A DNA stretch of 12,885 nucleotides from Alphaproteobacteria bacterium. Its GTDB lineage: Bacteria; Pseudomonadota; Alphaproteobacteria; Rhizobiales; Aestuariivirgaceae. This document shows positions 5,850-12,760 of the stretch, one piece after another. The position numbers and the translations under genes are program-made. Position 1 is the stretch's first letter; each line of letters begins with the position of its first letter. The notes under the pieces were generated by a model, which saw nothing but the letters and a program-made list of their open reading frames with translations, did no database searches and was not told the DNA's origin. The stretch covers positions 1-12,885 of the forward strand of contig JAJRRZ010000163.1 in the NCBI GenBank assembly GCA_024279045.1. The letters run 5' to 3'.

Positions 5850-7799
5850 GCGGTTCAGGCGGTTTTCGATCAGCTCCTCCACCACCGCCGGCTCGGCCAG
5901 CGTGGAGGTATCGCCCAGGTTGGAATAGTCGTTCTCGGCGATCTTGCGCAGGATGCGGCGCATGATCTTGCCCGAGCGCGTTTTCGGCAGGCCGGAGGCG
6001 AACTGGATGAAGTCTGGCGTGGCGATGGGGCCGATCTCCTTGCGCAACCAGGCCACCAGCTCCTTGCGCAGCTCCTCCGTCGGCTCGTGCCCGGCCATCA
6101 GCGTTACATAGATGTAGATGCCCTGGCCCTTGATCTCGTGCGGATAGCCGACGACGGCGGCTTCCGACACCGCCGGATGCGCCACCAGCGCCGATTCCAG
6201 CTCTGCGGTGCCCATGCGGTGGCCGGAGACGTTCAGCACGTCGTCCACCCGCCCGGTGATCCAGTAATAGCCGTCCTCGTCGCGGCGGCAGCCATCACCA
6301 GTGAAGTAATAGCCCTTGAAGGTGGAGAAATAGGTCTCCACGAAACGCTGATGATCGCCATAGACGGTGCGCATCTGACCGGGCCAGGAATCGGCGATCA
6401 CCAGGTTGCCCTCCGCCGCACCTTGCAGCTCGTTGCCGTCATTGTCCAGCAGCTTCGGCTGCACGCCGAAGAACGGCTTCGTCGCCGAGCCGGGCTTCAG
6501 GTCATGTGCGCCGGGCAGCGGGGTGATCATGTGCCCGCCGGTTTCCGTCTGCCACCAGGTATCGACAATGGGGCAGCGGCCCTCGCCGACCACGTGATAA
6601 TACCACTCCCAGGCTTCCGGGTTGATCGGTTCGCCCACCGTGCCCAGCAGCCTCAGGGACTTGCGCGAGGTCTTCTTCACGAACTCCTCGCCCGCGCCCA
6701 TCAGCGCGCGAATGGCTGTTGGCGCGGTGTAGAAGATGTTGACGTTGTGCTTGTCCACCACCTGCCAGAAGCGCGAGGCGTCGGGATAGTTGGGCACGCC
6801 CTCGAAAATCAGCGAAATGGCGCCATTGGCCAGCGGGCCGTAGACGATGTAGCTGTGGCCGGTGATCCAGCCGACATCCGCGGTGCACCAGTAAACGTCG
6901 CCGTCGTGATAGTCGAAGGTATACTGGTGCGTCATGGACACATAGACCATGTAGCCACCGGTGGTGTGCAGCACGCCCTTCGGCTTGCCGGTGGAGCCGG
7001 AGGTGTAGAGGATGAACAGCGGATCCTCCGCGTTCATCGGCTCGCACGGACACTCATCGGAGACCTTTTCGATTTCCTCGTGATACCACAGGTCGCGGCC
7101 ATCCACCCAGTTGATGTCCGCACCGGTGCGCTTCACCACCAGCACATGACGCACCTTCGCGCCCTGTTTCTCCGCGCTGTCGATGGCGGCATCGACATTG
7201 GCCTTCAGCGGAATGCGCCTGCCGCCTCGCACGCCCTCGTCCGCGGTGATGACGAAATCGGAATCGCAATCGACAATCCGTCCGGCCAGCGACTCCGGCG
7301 AGAAACCGCCAAACACTACCGAATGCACCGCGCCGATGCGCGCGCAGGCCAGCATGGCATAGGCCGCTTCGGGGATCATCGGCATGTAGATGGTAACGCG
7401 ATCACCCTTCTTCACGCCATTGGCCTTCAGCGCGTTGGCGAAGCGCGAGACATGCTTGAGCAGCTCGCCATAGGTGATCTTCGCATCGTCGTCGGGGTCG
7501 TCGCCCTCCCAGATGAAGGCCACCTGATTCTCGCGCTCGGGCAGGTGGCGGTCGATGCAGTTGTAGCAGGCGTTCAGCACGCCATCGTAATACCAGCGGA
7601 TGTGCACATCGTCATAATCGAAGGAAACATCCTTGACCTTCGTATAAGGCTCGAACCAGTCGATGCGCTTGCCATGCTCCGCCCAGAAGGCCTCGTTGTC
7701 CTTTACCGACTTCCCGTAAAGCTCGGCATATTTTTCCGGCGTGATCCACGCCTTCTTCTTCCACTCCTCCGGCACGGGATAGACTTTGGTCTCGCTCAT
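5847..7799 (-). CDS. acs: Acetyl-CoA synthetase (AMP-forming)
   Basis: At 650 residues this matches the normal Acs length. It activates acetate with ATP and CoA through acetyl-AMP, in the cytoplasm. The ANL-superfamily motifs are complete. The phosphate-binding loop YTSGSTGKPKG lies at 265-275. TVGEPINPEAW follows, and then DTWWQTETGG (413-422), where Trp416 corresponds to the acetate-selecting Trp414 of the Salmonella enzyme. YFTGDGCRRDEDGYYWITGR leads into the hinge and GRVDDVLNVSGHR (516-528). PKTRSGKIMRR contains Lys611, equivalent to Lys609, the residue acetylated to switch Acs off. The ATG at 7799 is preceded by a strong GGAGGGGAG about 10 bases upstream. The stop TAG is shared with the border of the palindromic element. 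It lies 80 bp after dctM on the same strand, with its own candidate promoter in that gap. Confidence 0.97.
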   Translation of the reverse strand: MSETKVYPVPEEWKKKAWITPEKYAELYGKSVKDNEAFWAEHGKRIDWFEPYTKVKDVSFDYDDVHIRWYYDGVLNACYNCIDRHLPERENQVAFIWEGDDPDDDAKITYGELLKHVSRFANALKANGVKKGDRVTIYMPMIPEAAYAMLACARIGAVHSVVFGGFSPESLAGRIVDCDSDFVITADEGVRGGRRIPLKANVDAAIDSAEKQGAKVRHVLVVKRTGADINWVDGRDLWYHEEIEKVSDECPCEPMNAEDPLFILYTSGSTGKPKGVLHTTGGYMVYVSMTHQYTFDYHDGDVYWCTADVGWITGHSYIVYGPLANGAISLIFEGVPNYPDASRFWQVVDKHNVNIFYTAPTAIRALMGAGEEFVKKTSRKSLRLLGTVGEPINPEAWEWYYHVVGEGRCPIVDTWWQTETGGHMITPLPGAHDLKPGSATKPFFGVQPKLLDNDGNELQGAAEGNLVIADSWPGQMRTVYGDHQRFVETYFSTFKGYYFTGDGCRRDEDGYYWITGRVDDVLNVSGHRMGTAELESALVAHPAVSEAAVVGYPHEIKGQGIYIYVTLMAGHEPTEELRKELVAWLRKEIGPIATPDFIQFASGLPKTRSGKIMRRILRKIAENDYSNLGDTSTLAEPAVVEELIENRLNR

Positions 7800-7838
7800 G
7801 GGTCAGACACTCCCCTCCGAATGGTTGTTGTCTGTTTT

Positions 7839-7878
7839 ACCGCATTATGCCGCCACGCCATACATGGCGCAATGCGGT
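7839..7878 (-). promoter_or_regulatory. Candidate acs promoter with nested inverted repeats
   Basis: On the minus strand TTGCGC (7872-7867) and CATAAT (7849-7844) are separated by exactly 17 bases, a good sigma-70-like pair, with a predicted start about 38 bases before the acs ATG. Two inverted repeats overlap it. The inner one, CGCCAT/ATGGCG (7856-7861 with 7864-7869), fills most of the spacer and touches the -35. The outer one, ACCGCATT with AATGCGGT (7839-7846 and 7871-7878), is a perfect 8-base dyad covering parts of both boxes. The outer arm starts one base past the dctM stop, so in a read-through transcript it would also be a stem-loop between dctM and acs. No T-tract follows on either strand, so a terminator is unlikely. 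The bases and spacing are seen; promoter and operator roles are inferred. Confidence 0.55.
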
Positions 7879-7879
7879 G

Positions 7880-9499
7880 CTATTTCTCGTAGAGGACGCT
7901 GGGCAGCCAGGTAGCCACTTCGGGATAGAACCACAACAGCACCAGTGCGAGCATCTGAATGGCGACGAAGGGCATCACGCCCTTGTAGATGTGCATGGTG
8001 CGCACCTGCGGCGGCGCCACGCCACGCAGGTAGAACAGCGCAAAACCGAATGGTGGCGTGAGGAAGGAGGTTTGCAGGTTGATGCCCATCATCACGCCCA
8101 GCCACACCGGACTCATGGTCTCGCCCGGGGCCACCTCCATCATCAGCAGGATGGGCGCGACGATGGGCACGACGATGAAGATGATCTCCAGAAAGTCCAG
8201 GAAGAAGCCCATGATGAACATCACCGCCATCACCAGGGCCAGCGCGGCGATGGTGCCACCGGGCAGGTTGTGCAGGAAGTTCTCGATGTAGGCATCGCCC
8301 CCGAAGCCACGGAACACCAGCGAGAACATGCTTGCGCCCACGAGAATGATGAACACCATCGACGAGATCTGCACCGTGGAGCGCCCCACCGAGGCCAGCA
8401 CCGGCGTGCCCTCTTCGTCCTTTGTTTCCAGTGTGCGCTTCAGGGCGGTGAGGATGCCGATGACAACCACTGCCGACAACGCCAGCGCCGCGGCAATGGC
8501 CACCTTGTCGGCGGTGGGAATCACGTCGCGCTGCATGCGCAGGTCGAAGAACAGGGTGATGAGAAACAACCCGAAGAATGCCATGCCAGCGGCGAGGATC
8601 CATTTCGCGCGGGCCGGGTCCGCCTTGTAGCCGGCCAGCATGATGGCCCCCACCGCGCCCACCGCCGCAGCCTCCGTCGGCGAGGCCAGCCCGGCCAGGA
8701 TGGAGCCGAGCACGGCAATGATCAGCACCAGTGGCGCAAACAGCGTGCGCAGCAGATTGAGCAGGAAGGCGCGGCGGTCGATCACGCCGAGTTCCTCGCG
8801 CGGCACCGGCGGCGCCTGTTTCGGGCGTGTCAGCGCGAAGAACAGCTGATAGAGCAGATACATGCCGACCAGCATCAGCCCCGGCAGCAGCGCCCCGGCG
8901 AACAGGTCGTTCACCGACACGGTATCGGGCGCGAAGTTGCCCATCTTGAACTGCGCGTTCTGATAGGCGGTGGAGAGCTGATCGCCCAGCAGCACCAGCA
9001 CGATGGATGGCGGGATGATCTGCCCCAGCGTGCCGGACGCGCAAATGGTGCCACAAGAGAAAGGAATGTTGTAGCCACGCCTGATCATGGTGGGCAGCGA
9101 CAGCAGCCCCATGGTTACCACCGTTGCCCCGACGATGCCGGTGGAGGCCGCCAGCAGCGCTCCGACCACGGTTACGGAAAAGGCCAGCCCGCCGGGCAGG
9201 CTGCCGAAGGCGCGCCCCATGTTGTCGAGCAGTTCCTCGGCCACCTTTGAGCGCTCCAGCATCATGCCCATGAACACGAACAGCGGCACCGCGACGAGTA
9301 CCTCCGACGACATGATGGAAAAGATGCGCTGCGGAAAGGCGGTGAGCAGCGAGATGTCGAACACGCCCAGCAGGTCGCCGAGAAAGGCGAACAACAGCGC
9401 CGTGCCGGCCAGGGTGAAGGCCACCGGATAGCCCAGCAGCAGCAGCCCCACCGCGGTGAGGAACATCAGGATGACCATCAGCCCGGAGGAGACTTCCAT
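7880..9499 (-). CDS. dctM: TRAP transporter large permease subunit (DctM)
   Basis: This 539-residue, very hydrophobic protein is the main membrane subunit of a tripartite ATP-independent periplasmic transporter, which uses an ion gradient to import a ligand delivered by the binding protein. DctM-family motifs are clear: PLFVFMGMML near 72-81, AASTGIVGATVVTMG (118-131), CASGTLGQIIPPSI (153-166), GLASPTEAAAVGA (270-282), GFFLDFLEIIFIVVPI (431-446) and LQTSFLTPPFGFALFYLRGVAP (475-496). It is longer than a typical 425-residue DctM because of an insert at about 292-372 with two further hydrophobic helices (about 299-318 and 333-353) and a charged loop. Longer DctMs are known in the FcbT3/TakM-like group. 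The ATG at 9499 lies 18 bases after the dctQ stop with GGGAG about 10 bases before it. dctQ and dctM are surely co-transcribed. Confidence 0.95.
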   Translation of the reverse strand: MEVSSGLMVILMFLTAVGLLLLGYPVAFTLAGTALLFAFLGDLLGVFDISLLTAFPQRIFSIMSSEVLVAVPLFVFMGMMLERSKVAEELLDNMGRAFGSLPGGLAFSVTVVGALLAASTGIVGATVVTMGLLSLPTMIRRGYNIPFSCGTICASGTLGQIIPPSIVLVLLGDQLSTAYQNAQFKMGNFAPDTVSVNDLFAGALLPGLMLVGMYLLYQLFFALTRPKQAPPVPREELGVIDRRAFLLNLLRTLFAPLVLIIAVLGSILAGLASPTEAAAVGAVGAIMLAGYKADPARAKWILAAGMAFFGLFLITLFFDLRMQRDVIPTADKVAIAAALALSAVVVIGILTALKRTLETKDEEGTPVLASVGRSTVQISSMVFIILVGASMFSLVFRGFGGDAYIENFLHNLPGGTIAALALVMAVMFIMGFFLDFLEIIFIVVPIVAPILLMMEVAPGETMSPVWLGVMMGINLQTSFLTPPFGFALFYLRGVAPPQVRTMHIYKGVMPFVAIQMLALVLLWFYPEVATWLPSVLYEK

Positions 9500-9517
9500 C
9501 GCTTCCCAGCTCCCTGA

Positions 9518-10072
9518 TCAGGATTCAGCCGCCCGACTGGCTGCAGCGCCTTCCCGCCCCGGTTCCGCCGCGCGTGGTGGCTCCTGCAGGTTGCGCCAGG
9601 ACTTGTAGAGCAGCGAGACGGCCTGCAGAAACAGCAGCACCGCAAATACCCAGATGACCGTCTTGTAGGCCCAGATCAGCGGCAGGCCGGAAACTTCCGT
9701 GGAGCCTTCCCACACCTTCCAGGCATTGATGACGTAGTCGAAACTCAGCCACAGCGTGGCCAGCGTAACGGGAATGAGAAAGAGCAGCGTGCCCAGGATA
9801 TCGACAATGGCCTTGTAGCGCGGCGAGGCATCGCCATAGATCACGTCCACCCGAACGTGGCCATTGTGCAGCAGGGTGTATCCGGCGCCGATCATGAACA
9901 TGATGCCGTGCATGTACCAGATGGATTCCTGCAGCGCGATGTTGCCGATGGCGAAGACATAGCGCATCAGCACCACGGTGAACTGCACCAGCACCATTGC
10001 CAGCGCCACCCATGCCAGCAGATGGCCGATGTGTTCGTTCAGCCAGTCGATGAAGCGCACCAGCGCGCGCAT
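9518..10072 (-). CDS. dctQ: TRAP transporter small permease subunit (DctQ)
   Basis: This 184-residue membrane protein is the small subunit that pairs with DctM. Four hydrophobic segments are seen, at about 15-37, 47-66, 86-108 and 129-152. The DctQ signature ALQESIWYMHGIMFMIGAG followed by YTLLHNGHVRVDVIYG lies at about 46-80. The C-terminal 30 residues are polar and Ala/Glu/Arg-rich, probably a cytoplasmic tail. The ATG at 10072 has AAGGGG 7 bases upstream, a good ribosome binding site. It is 18 bases from dctM. It is separated from dctP by 272 bp containing a palindromic element, longer than usual in a TRAP operon and a possible point of differential expression. No convincing promoter was seen between the element and the start. 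Confidence 0.93.
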   Translation of the reverse strand: MRALVRFIDWLNEHIGHLLAWVALAMVLVQFTVVLMRYVFAIGNIALQESIWYMHGIMFMIGAGYTLLHNGHVRVDVIYGDASPRYKAIVDILGTLLFLIPVTLATLWLSFDYVINAWKVWEGSTEVSGLPLIWAYKTVIWVFAVLLFLQAVSLLYKSWRNLQEPPRAAEPGREGAAASRAAES

Positions 10073-10171
10073 GGCGGCACCCCTTCGGCAAAATGCGGAA
10101 ATTGCAACGGAAAGCGTGGCATAACAGGAACAAACGAATGCTGGCCCGAGCCATCATGCCCCGGCCAGCCT

Positions 10172-10337
10172 TAGGCTCAGGACCCATAAATTTGCACGGC
10201 ATCCCAAGCCATTTGCACTGCATATCAGCGCCCTTTTGCCCTTGGAAATACCTGCGGGTATTCCCGGCGGACAAAAAGAACGCTGATTTTCAAGCAAATG
10301 ACGCATCTACCATGCCTTTTTATGAGTCCTGAGCCTG
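10172..10337. mobile_element. MITE-like palindromic element, family B, copy 2
   Basis: This is the second copy of the element at 5678-5849, in the same orientation on the plus strand. The left end GGCTCAGGACCCATAAA and the right end, read on the minus strand, GGCTCAGGACTCATAAA match at all but one base. The left border is TA; the right is TG, probably a mutated TA. Inner arms also pair: CATTTGC with GCAAATG, ATCAGCG with CGCTGAT, CTTTT with AAAAG, and an apical AATACC/GGTATT stem (10247-10252 with 10257-10262) around TGCG. It contains no plausible coding frame. It sits between dctP, whose stop is 7 bases past its right end, and dctQ, so it should be transcribed in the TRAP operon mRNA as a long hairpin. 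Its ends are better preserved than those of copy 1, suggesting more recent insertion or stronger constraint. Confidence 0.84.
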
Positions 10338-10344
10338 GAACGGC

Positions 10345-11433
10345 TTACCAGCCAGCCAGCTTGCGCTTGGTGGCATAGGCCACGTCGGAAATGTCTGTCC
10401 AGCCGGCAACCTTGCCGCGGAAGTCCATGAAGCTTTCATAAACTTTCTTGGCCATGGGTGAGGAGTTGCCAGCTTCAGCAATGACATCCTTCGCCGCCGC
10501 GCCAAAGGCCTTGTAGATGTCATCAGAGAATTGGTGCAACTGCACGCCGTGCTTTTCCACCAACGTCTTCAGCGCCGCGCCATTGTTGGCGTTGAACTCG
10601 GCCAGATCATAGGAATTTTCTGCCTGAGCAGCATTCTCGAAGATGGCCTTGTCTGCGTTGGACAGGCTGTCCCACAATTTTCTCGACATGCCGAAGCTGA
10701 GCATGGTGCCCGGCTCGTGGAAGCCCGGGTAATAGTAGTGCTTGGTAACCTTGTAGAAGCCGAAGGCCAGATCGTTCCACGGGCCGACCCATTCGGTGGC
10801 ATCAATGGTGCCCGCCTGCAGGGCAGGCATGATCTCCGCACCGGCCAGGGTCAATGCCGTTGCACCGATGGCATTGAGCACCGCGCCGCCGAGGCCCGGC
10901 ATGCGCATCTTCAGGCCCTTGAAATCATCGATGCTGTTCACCGGCTTGCGGAACCAACCGCCCATCTGCACGCCGGAATTGCCGCCCGGAAACGGCTTGA
11001 CGCCGAAATTGGCCGACAGCTCGTCCCACAGCTTCTGACCACCGCCATGATACAGCCAGGCGTTCATCTCCGTGGCGGTGAAGCCGAAAGGCACTGCGGC
11101 ATAGAAGGCAAAGCCCTTGTCCTTGCCCTGGTAGTAGTATTCGGCGGAGTGATACAGTTCGGCGGTGCCTTCCTGCACGGCATCGAGACATTTCAACGGA
11201 TGCACCAGCTCACCACCACCATAGACGCGCACCTTGAAGCGACCGTCTGACATCGCCTCGATGCGTTTGGCGATGCGCGCCGCCGCCGTGCCCAGGCCGG
11301 GGAAGTTCTTCGGCCAGGAGGTAACCATCTTCAGCTCGCGCTTGCCGGAGGCAATGGCCGGCGTGGCCAGCGTCGCGGCAGAGGCGGCAACAGCGCCCAC
11401 ACCGGCGGTTTTCAGAAATTTGCGACGATCCAT
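10345..11433 (-). CDS. dctP: TRAP transporter substrate-binding protein (DctP, TakP/FcbT1-like)
   Basis: This 362-residue periplasmic receptor delivers its ligand to DctQM. It starts with a twin-arginine signal, MDRRKFLKTAGVGAVAASAA, with a probable cut after AIAS near residue 29, so it should be exported folded by Tat. The mature sequence resembles TakP/FcbT1-type receptors: LKMVTSWPKNFPGLG at the start, then GNSGVQMGGWFRKPV (151-165). Next is KMRMPG with Arg177, matching the carboxylate-binding arginine conserved across DctP proteins, and DATEWVGPWNDLAFG (211-225). TakP of Rhodobacter sphaeroides binds 2-oxo acids such as pyruvate with a metal ion, and other relatives bind lactate. A short 2-oxo or hydroxy acid is therefore a reasonable but unproven ligand here. 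The ATG at 11433 has GGGAGAGAG just upstream. dctQM and acs follow on the same strand. Confidence 0.94.
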   Translation of the reverse strand: MDRRKFLKTAGVGAVAASAATLATPAIASGKRELKMVTSWPKNFPGLGTAAARIAKRIEAMSDGRFKVRVYGGGELVHPLKCLDAVQEGTAELYHSAEYYYQGKDKGFAFYAAVPFGFTATEMNAWLYHGGGQKLWDELSANFGVKPFPGGNSGVQMGGWFRKPVNSIDDFKGLKMRMPGLGGAVLNAIGATALTLAGAEIMPALQAGTIDATEWVGPWNDLAFGFYKVTKHYYYPGFHEPGTMLSFGMSRKLWDSLSNADKAIFENAAQAENSYDLAEFNANNGAALKTLVEKHGVQLHQFSDDIYKAFGAAAKDVIAEAGNSSPMAKKVYESFMDFRGKVAGWTDISDVAYATKRKLAGW

Positions 11434-11660
11434 GAGTCTCTCTCCCTGTTGCTGTTCGGCCCCTGTTTCGGGCCGGTTTTCTGCAGGAGGCTAGCCCGGT
11501 GATGCGGGCGTCGGGTGGGATCAGCCAGCAGTGGCGGATGCCTCCGCGCAGCCAATGCTGCATGCCGCACCTACGGGATGTGTGGCATCGAGAGGGCCTC
11601 CCGCCTGAAAAAAGGCTGCCGACAATGACAGATAAAACAGGAGCGCCAAAGGCGAATCAA
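11434..11660 (-). promoter_or_regulatory. Candidate dctP promoter and long leader
   Basis: On the minus strand TTGATT (11660-11655) and TTTTAT (11637-11632) are 17 bases apart, a plausible sigma-70-like pair. The spacer holds a small dyad CGCC-TTT-GGCG (11644-11654) next to the -35. The transcript would have a leader of nearly 200 bases, long for a transporter gene. Within it, close to the start codon, a hairpin can form between 11457-11462 and 11470-11475 (6 GC-rich pairs, 7-base loop). The ribosome binding site GGGAGAGAG lies just before the ATG. No protein-coding frame or known riboswitch was recognised in the leader. The promoter call is tentative. Confidence 0.35.
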
Positions 11661-11677
11661 GCTTTTTTTGCTCGCGC

Positions 11678-11742
11678 GGCCATGTGGCGAAACGCCAAAA
11701 TGGCCATATTTTTTGCGTGTTGCGACGCTGTTGGGCTATAAA
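11678..11742 (+). promoter_or_regulatory. Candidate qmcA promoter with upstream dyad
   Basis: TATAAA at 11737-11742 is a good -10 box, with TTGCGT at 11713-11718 as a weaker -35 at an 18-base spacing. Transcription would begin about 35 bases before the qmcA start. Upstream is a compound inverted repeat: TGGCG-AAA-CGCCA at 11685-11697, flanked by GGCCA (11678-11682) and TGGCC (11701-11705). This places a possible regulator site just upstream of the -35. AT-rich runs (TTTTTTT at about 11663-11669 and ATTTTTT at 11708-11714) surround it. The -10 is convincing by eye; the dyad function is a guess. Confidence 0.42.
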
Positions 11743-11782
11743 ACGCGTGAGCTGATTTGCATTCTGCCGGAGGAGGCATCTC

Positions 11783-12730
11783 ATGGAAGGCTTCGCACTC
11801 GTCCTCGTCCTGTTCGCGGTGCTGGCGCTGTTCGTCCTCTACAAGGGCGTGGTCATCGTGCCGCAAGGCTATGCCTACACGGTGGAGCGCTTCGGCAAGT
11901 TCACCCGCGTGTTGCAGCCGGGCATGCACATCATCATCCCGTTCTTCGACCGCATCTCCAACAAGGTGAACATGATGGAGCAGGTGCTGGAGGTGCCCAG
12001 CCAGGAGGCCATCACCAAGGACAACGCGCTGGTGCGCGTCGATGGCGTGGCCTATTTTCAGGTGGTCGATCCCGGCGCGGCAACCTACGAGGTGAACAAC
12101 CTCGAATACGCCATGCAGACGCTGGTGATGACCAACATCCGCACCGTTACCGGCTCGATGGATCTCGACCAGTTGCTGGCCGGGCGCGACCAGATCAACG
12201 CGCTGGTGCTGAGGGTGGTGGACGAGGCCGCCGCGCAGTGGGGCACGAAGGTTACGCGCATCGAGATCCGCGATATCCTGCCGCCGGAAGAGCTGGTGGA
12301 CGCCATGAGCAGGCAGATGATCGCGGAGCGCAACAAGCGCGCCCAGATCCTGGATGCGGAAGGTTTCAAGCAGGCGGAAATCTTGAAGGCCGAAGGCGAG
12401 AAACAGGCGCAGATCCTGACAGCCGAAGGTGAACGCCAGGCCGCCTTTCTGGAGGCTGAAGCGCGCGAGAGGCAGGCCCAGGCGGAAGCAAGGGCCACGG
12501 AGATGGTCAGCAAGGCCATTGCCGAGGGCGATGTGCGGGCCATCAACTATTTCGTCGCCAACAACTACGTGAAGGCGCTGGAGCAACTGGCCAGCGCACC
12601 CAACCAGAAGGTGCTGATGATGCCGGTGGAGGCATCTTCCGTTATCGGCTCGCTGGCCGGCATCACCGAGCTGGCGAAAGAAGCGCTGGGCGAAAAGGGC
12701 AACAAGAGCGGTAGCGGCGGCAACGCCTGA
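11783..12730 (+). CDS. qmcA: SPFH/Band 7 (stomatin-like, QmcA-type) membrane protein
   Basis: This 315-residue protein belongs to the bacterial stomatin/slipin group, which forms oligomeric scaffolds in the inner membrane, associated with lipid domains and membrane protein quality control. One N-terminal transmembrane helix (about 4-20) is followed by the SPFH domain, beginning at VVIVPQGYAYTVERFGKFTRVLQPGMHIIIPFFD (about 23-56). Characteristic segments include EVPSQEAITKDNALVRVDGVAYFQV and GTKVTRIEIRDILPP. A helical region follows with three AEG units 11 residues apart (192-194, 203-205, 214-216), the hendecad-like coiled coil of flotillins and stomatins. The last 10 or so residues are Gly/Ser/Asn-rich. 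The ATG at 11783 is 6 bases after a perfect GGAGGAGG. nfeD starts 30 bases after the stop, the classic slipin-NfeD pairing, so the two proteins probably act together. Confidence 0.95.
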   Translation: MEGFALVLVLFAVLALFVLYKGVVIVPQGYAYTVERFGKFTRVLQPGMHIIIPFFDRISNKVNMMEQVLEVPSQEAITKDNALVRVDGVAYFQVVDPGAATYEVNNLEYAMQTLVMTNIRTVTGSMDLDQLLAGRDQINALVLRVVDEAAAQWGTKVTRIEIRDILPPEELVDAMSRQMIAERNKRAQILDAEGFKQAEILKAEGEKQAQILTAEGERQAAFLEAEARERQAQAEARATEMVSKAIAEGDVRAINYFVANNYVKALEQLASAPNQKVLMMPVEASSVIGSLAGITELAKEALGEKGNKSGSGGNA

Positions 12731-12760
12731 ACCGCGGGCCGGAAGGGGGCGTGAAGCATC

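Noticed and set aside
6087..7892. 601-codon plus-strand frame opposite acs
   Set aside because: The minus-strand Acs is complete with every motif, while the plus-strand translation is His/Arg/Ala-rich and unlike any family known to me.
7847..9250. 467-codon plus-strand frame opposite dctM
   Set aside because: It is His/Gln-rich antisense to a clear membrane protein and has no start signal.
11457..11480. Hairpin plus TTTT resembling a plus-strand terminator
   Set aside because: No plus-strand gene precedes it, as the upstream DNA is dctP on the other strand. It is more simply a leader hairpin of dctP or chance.
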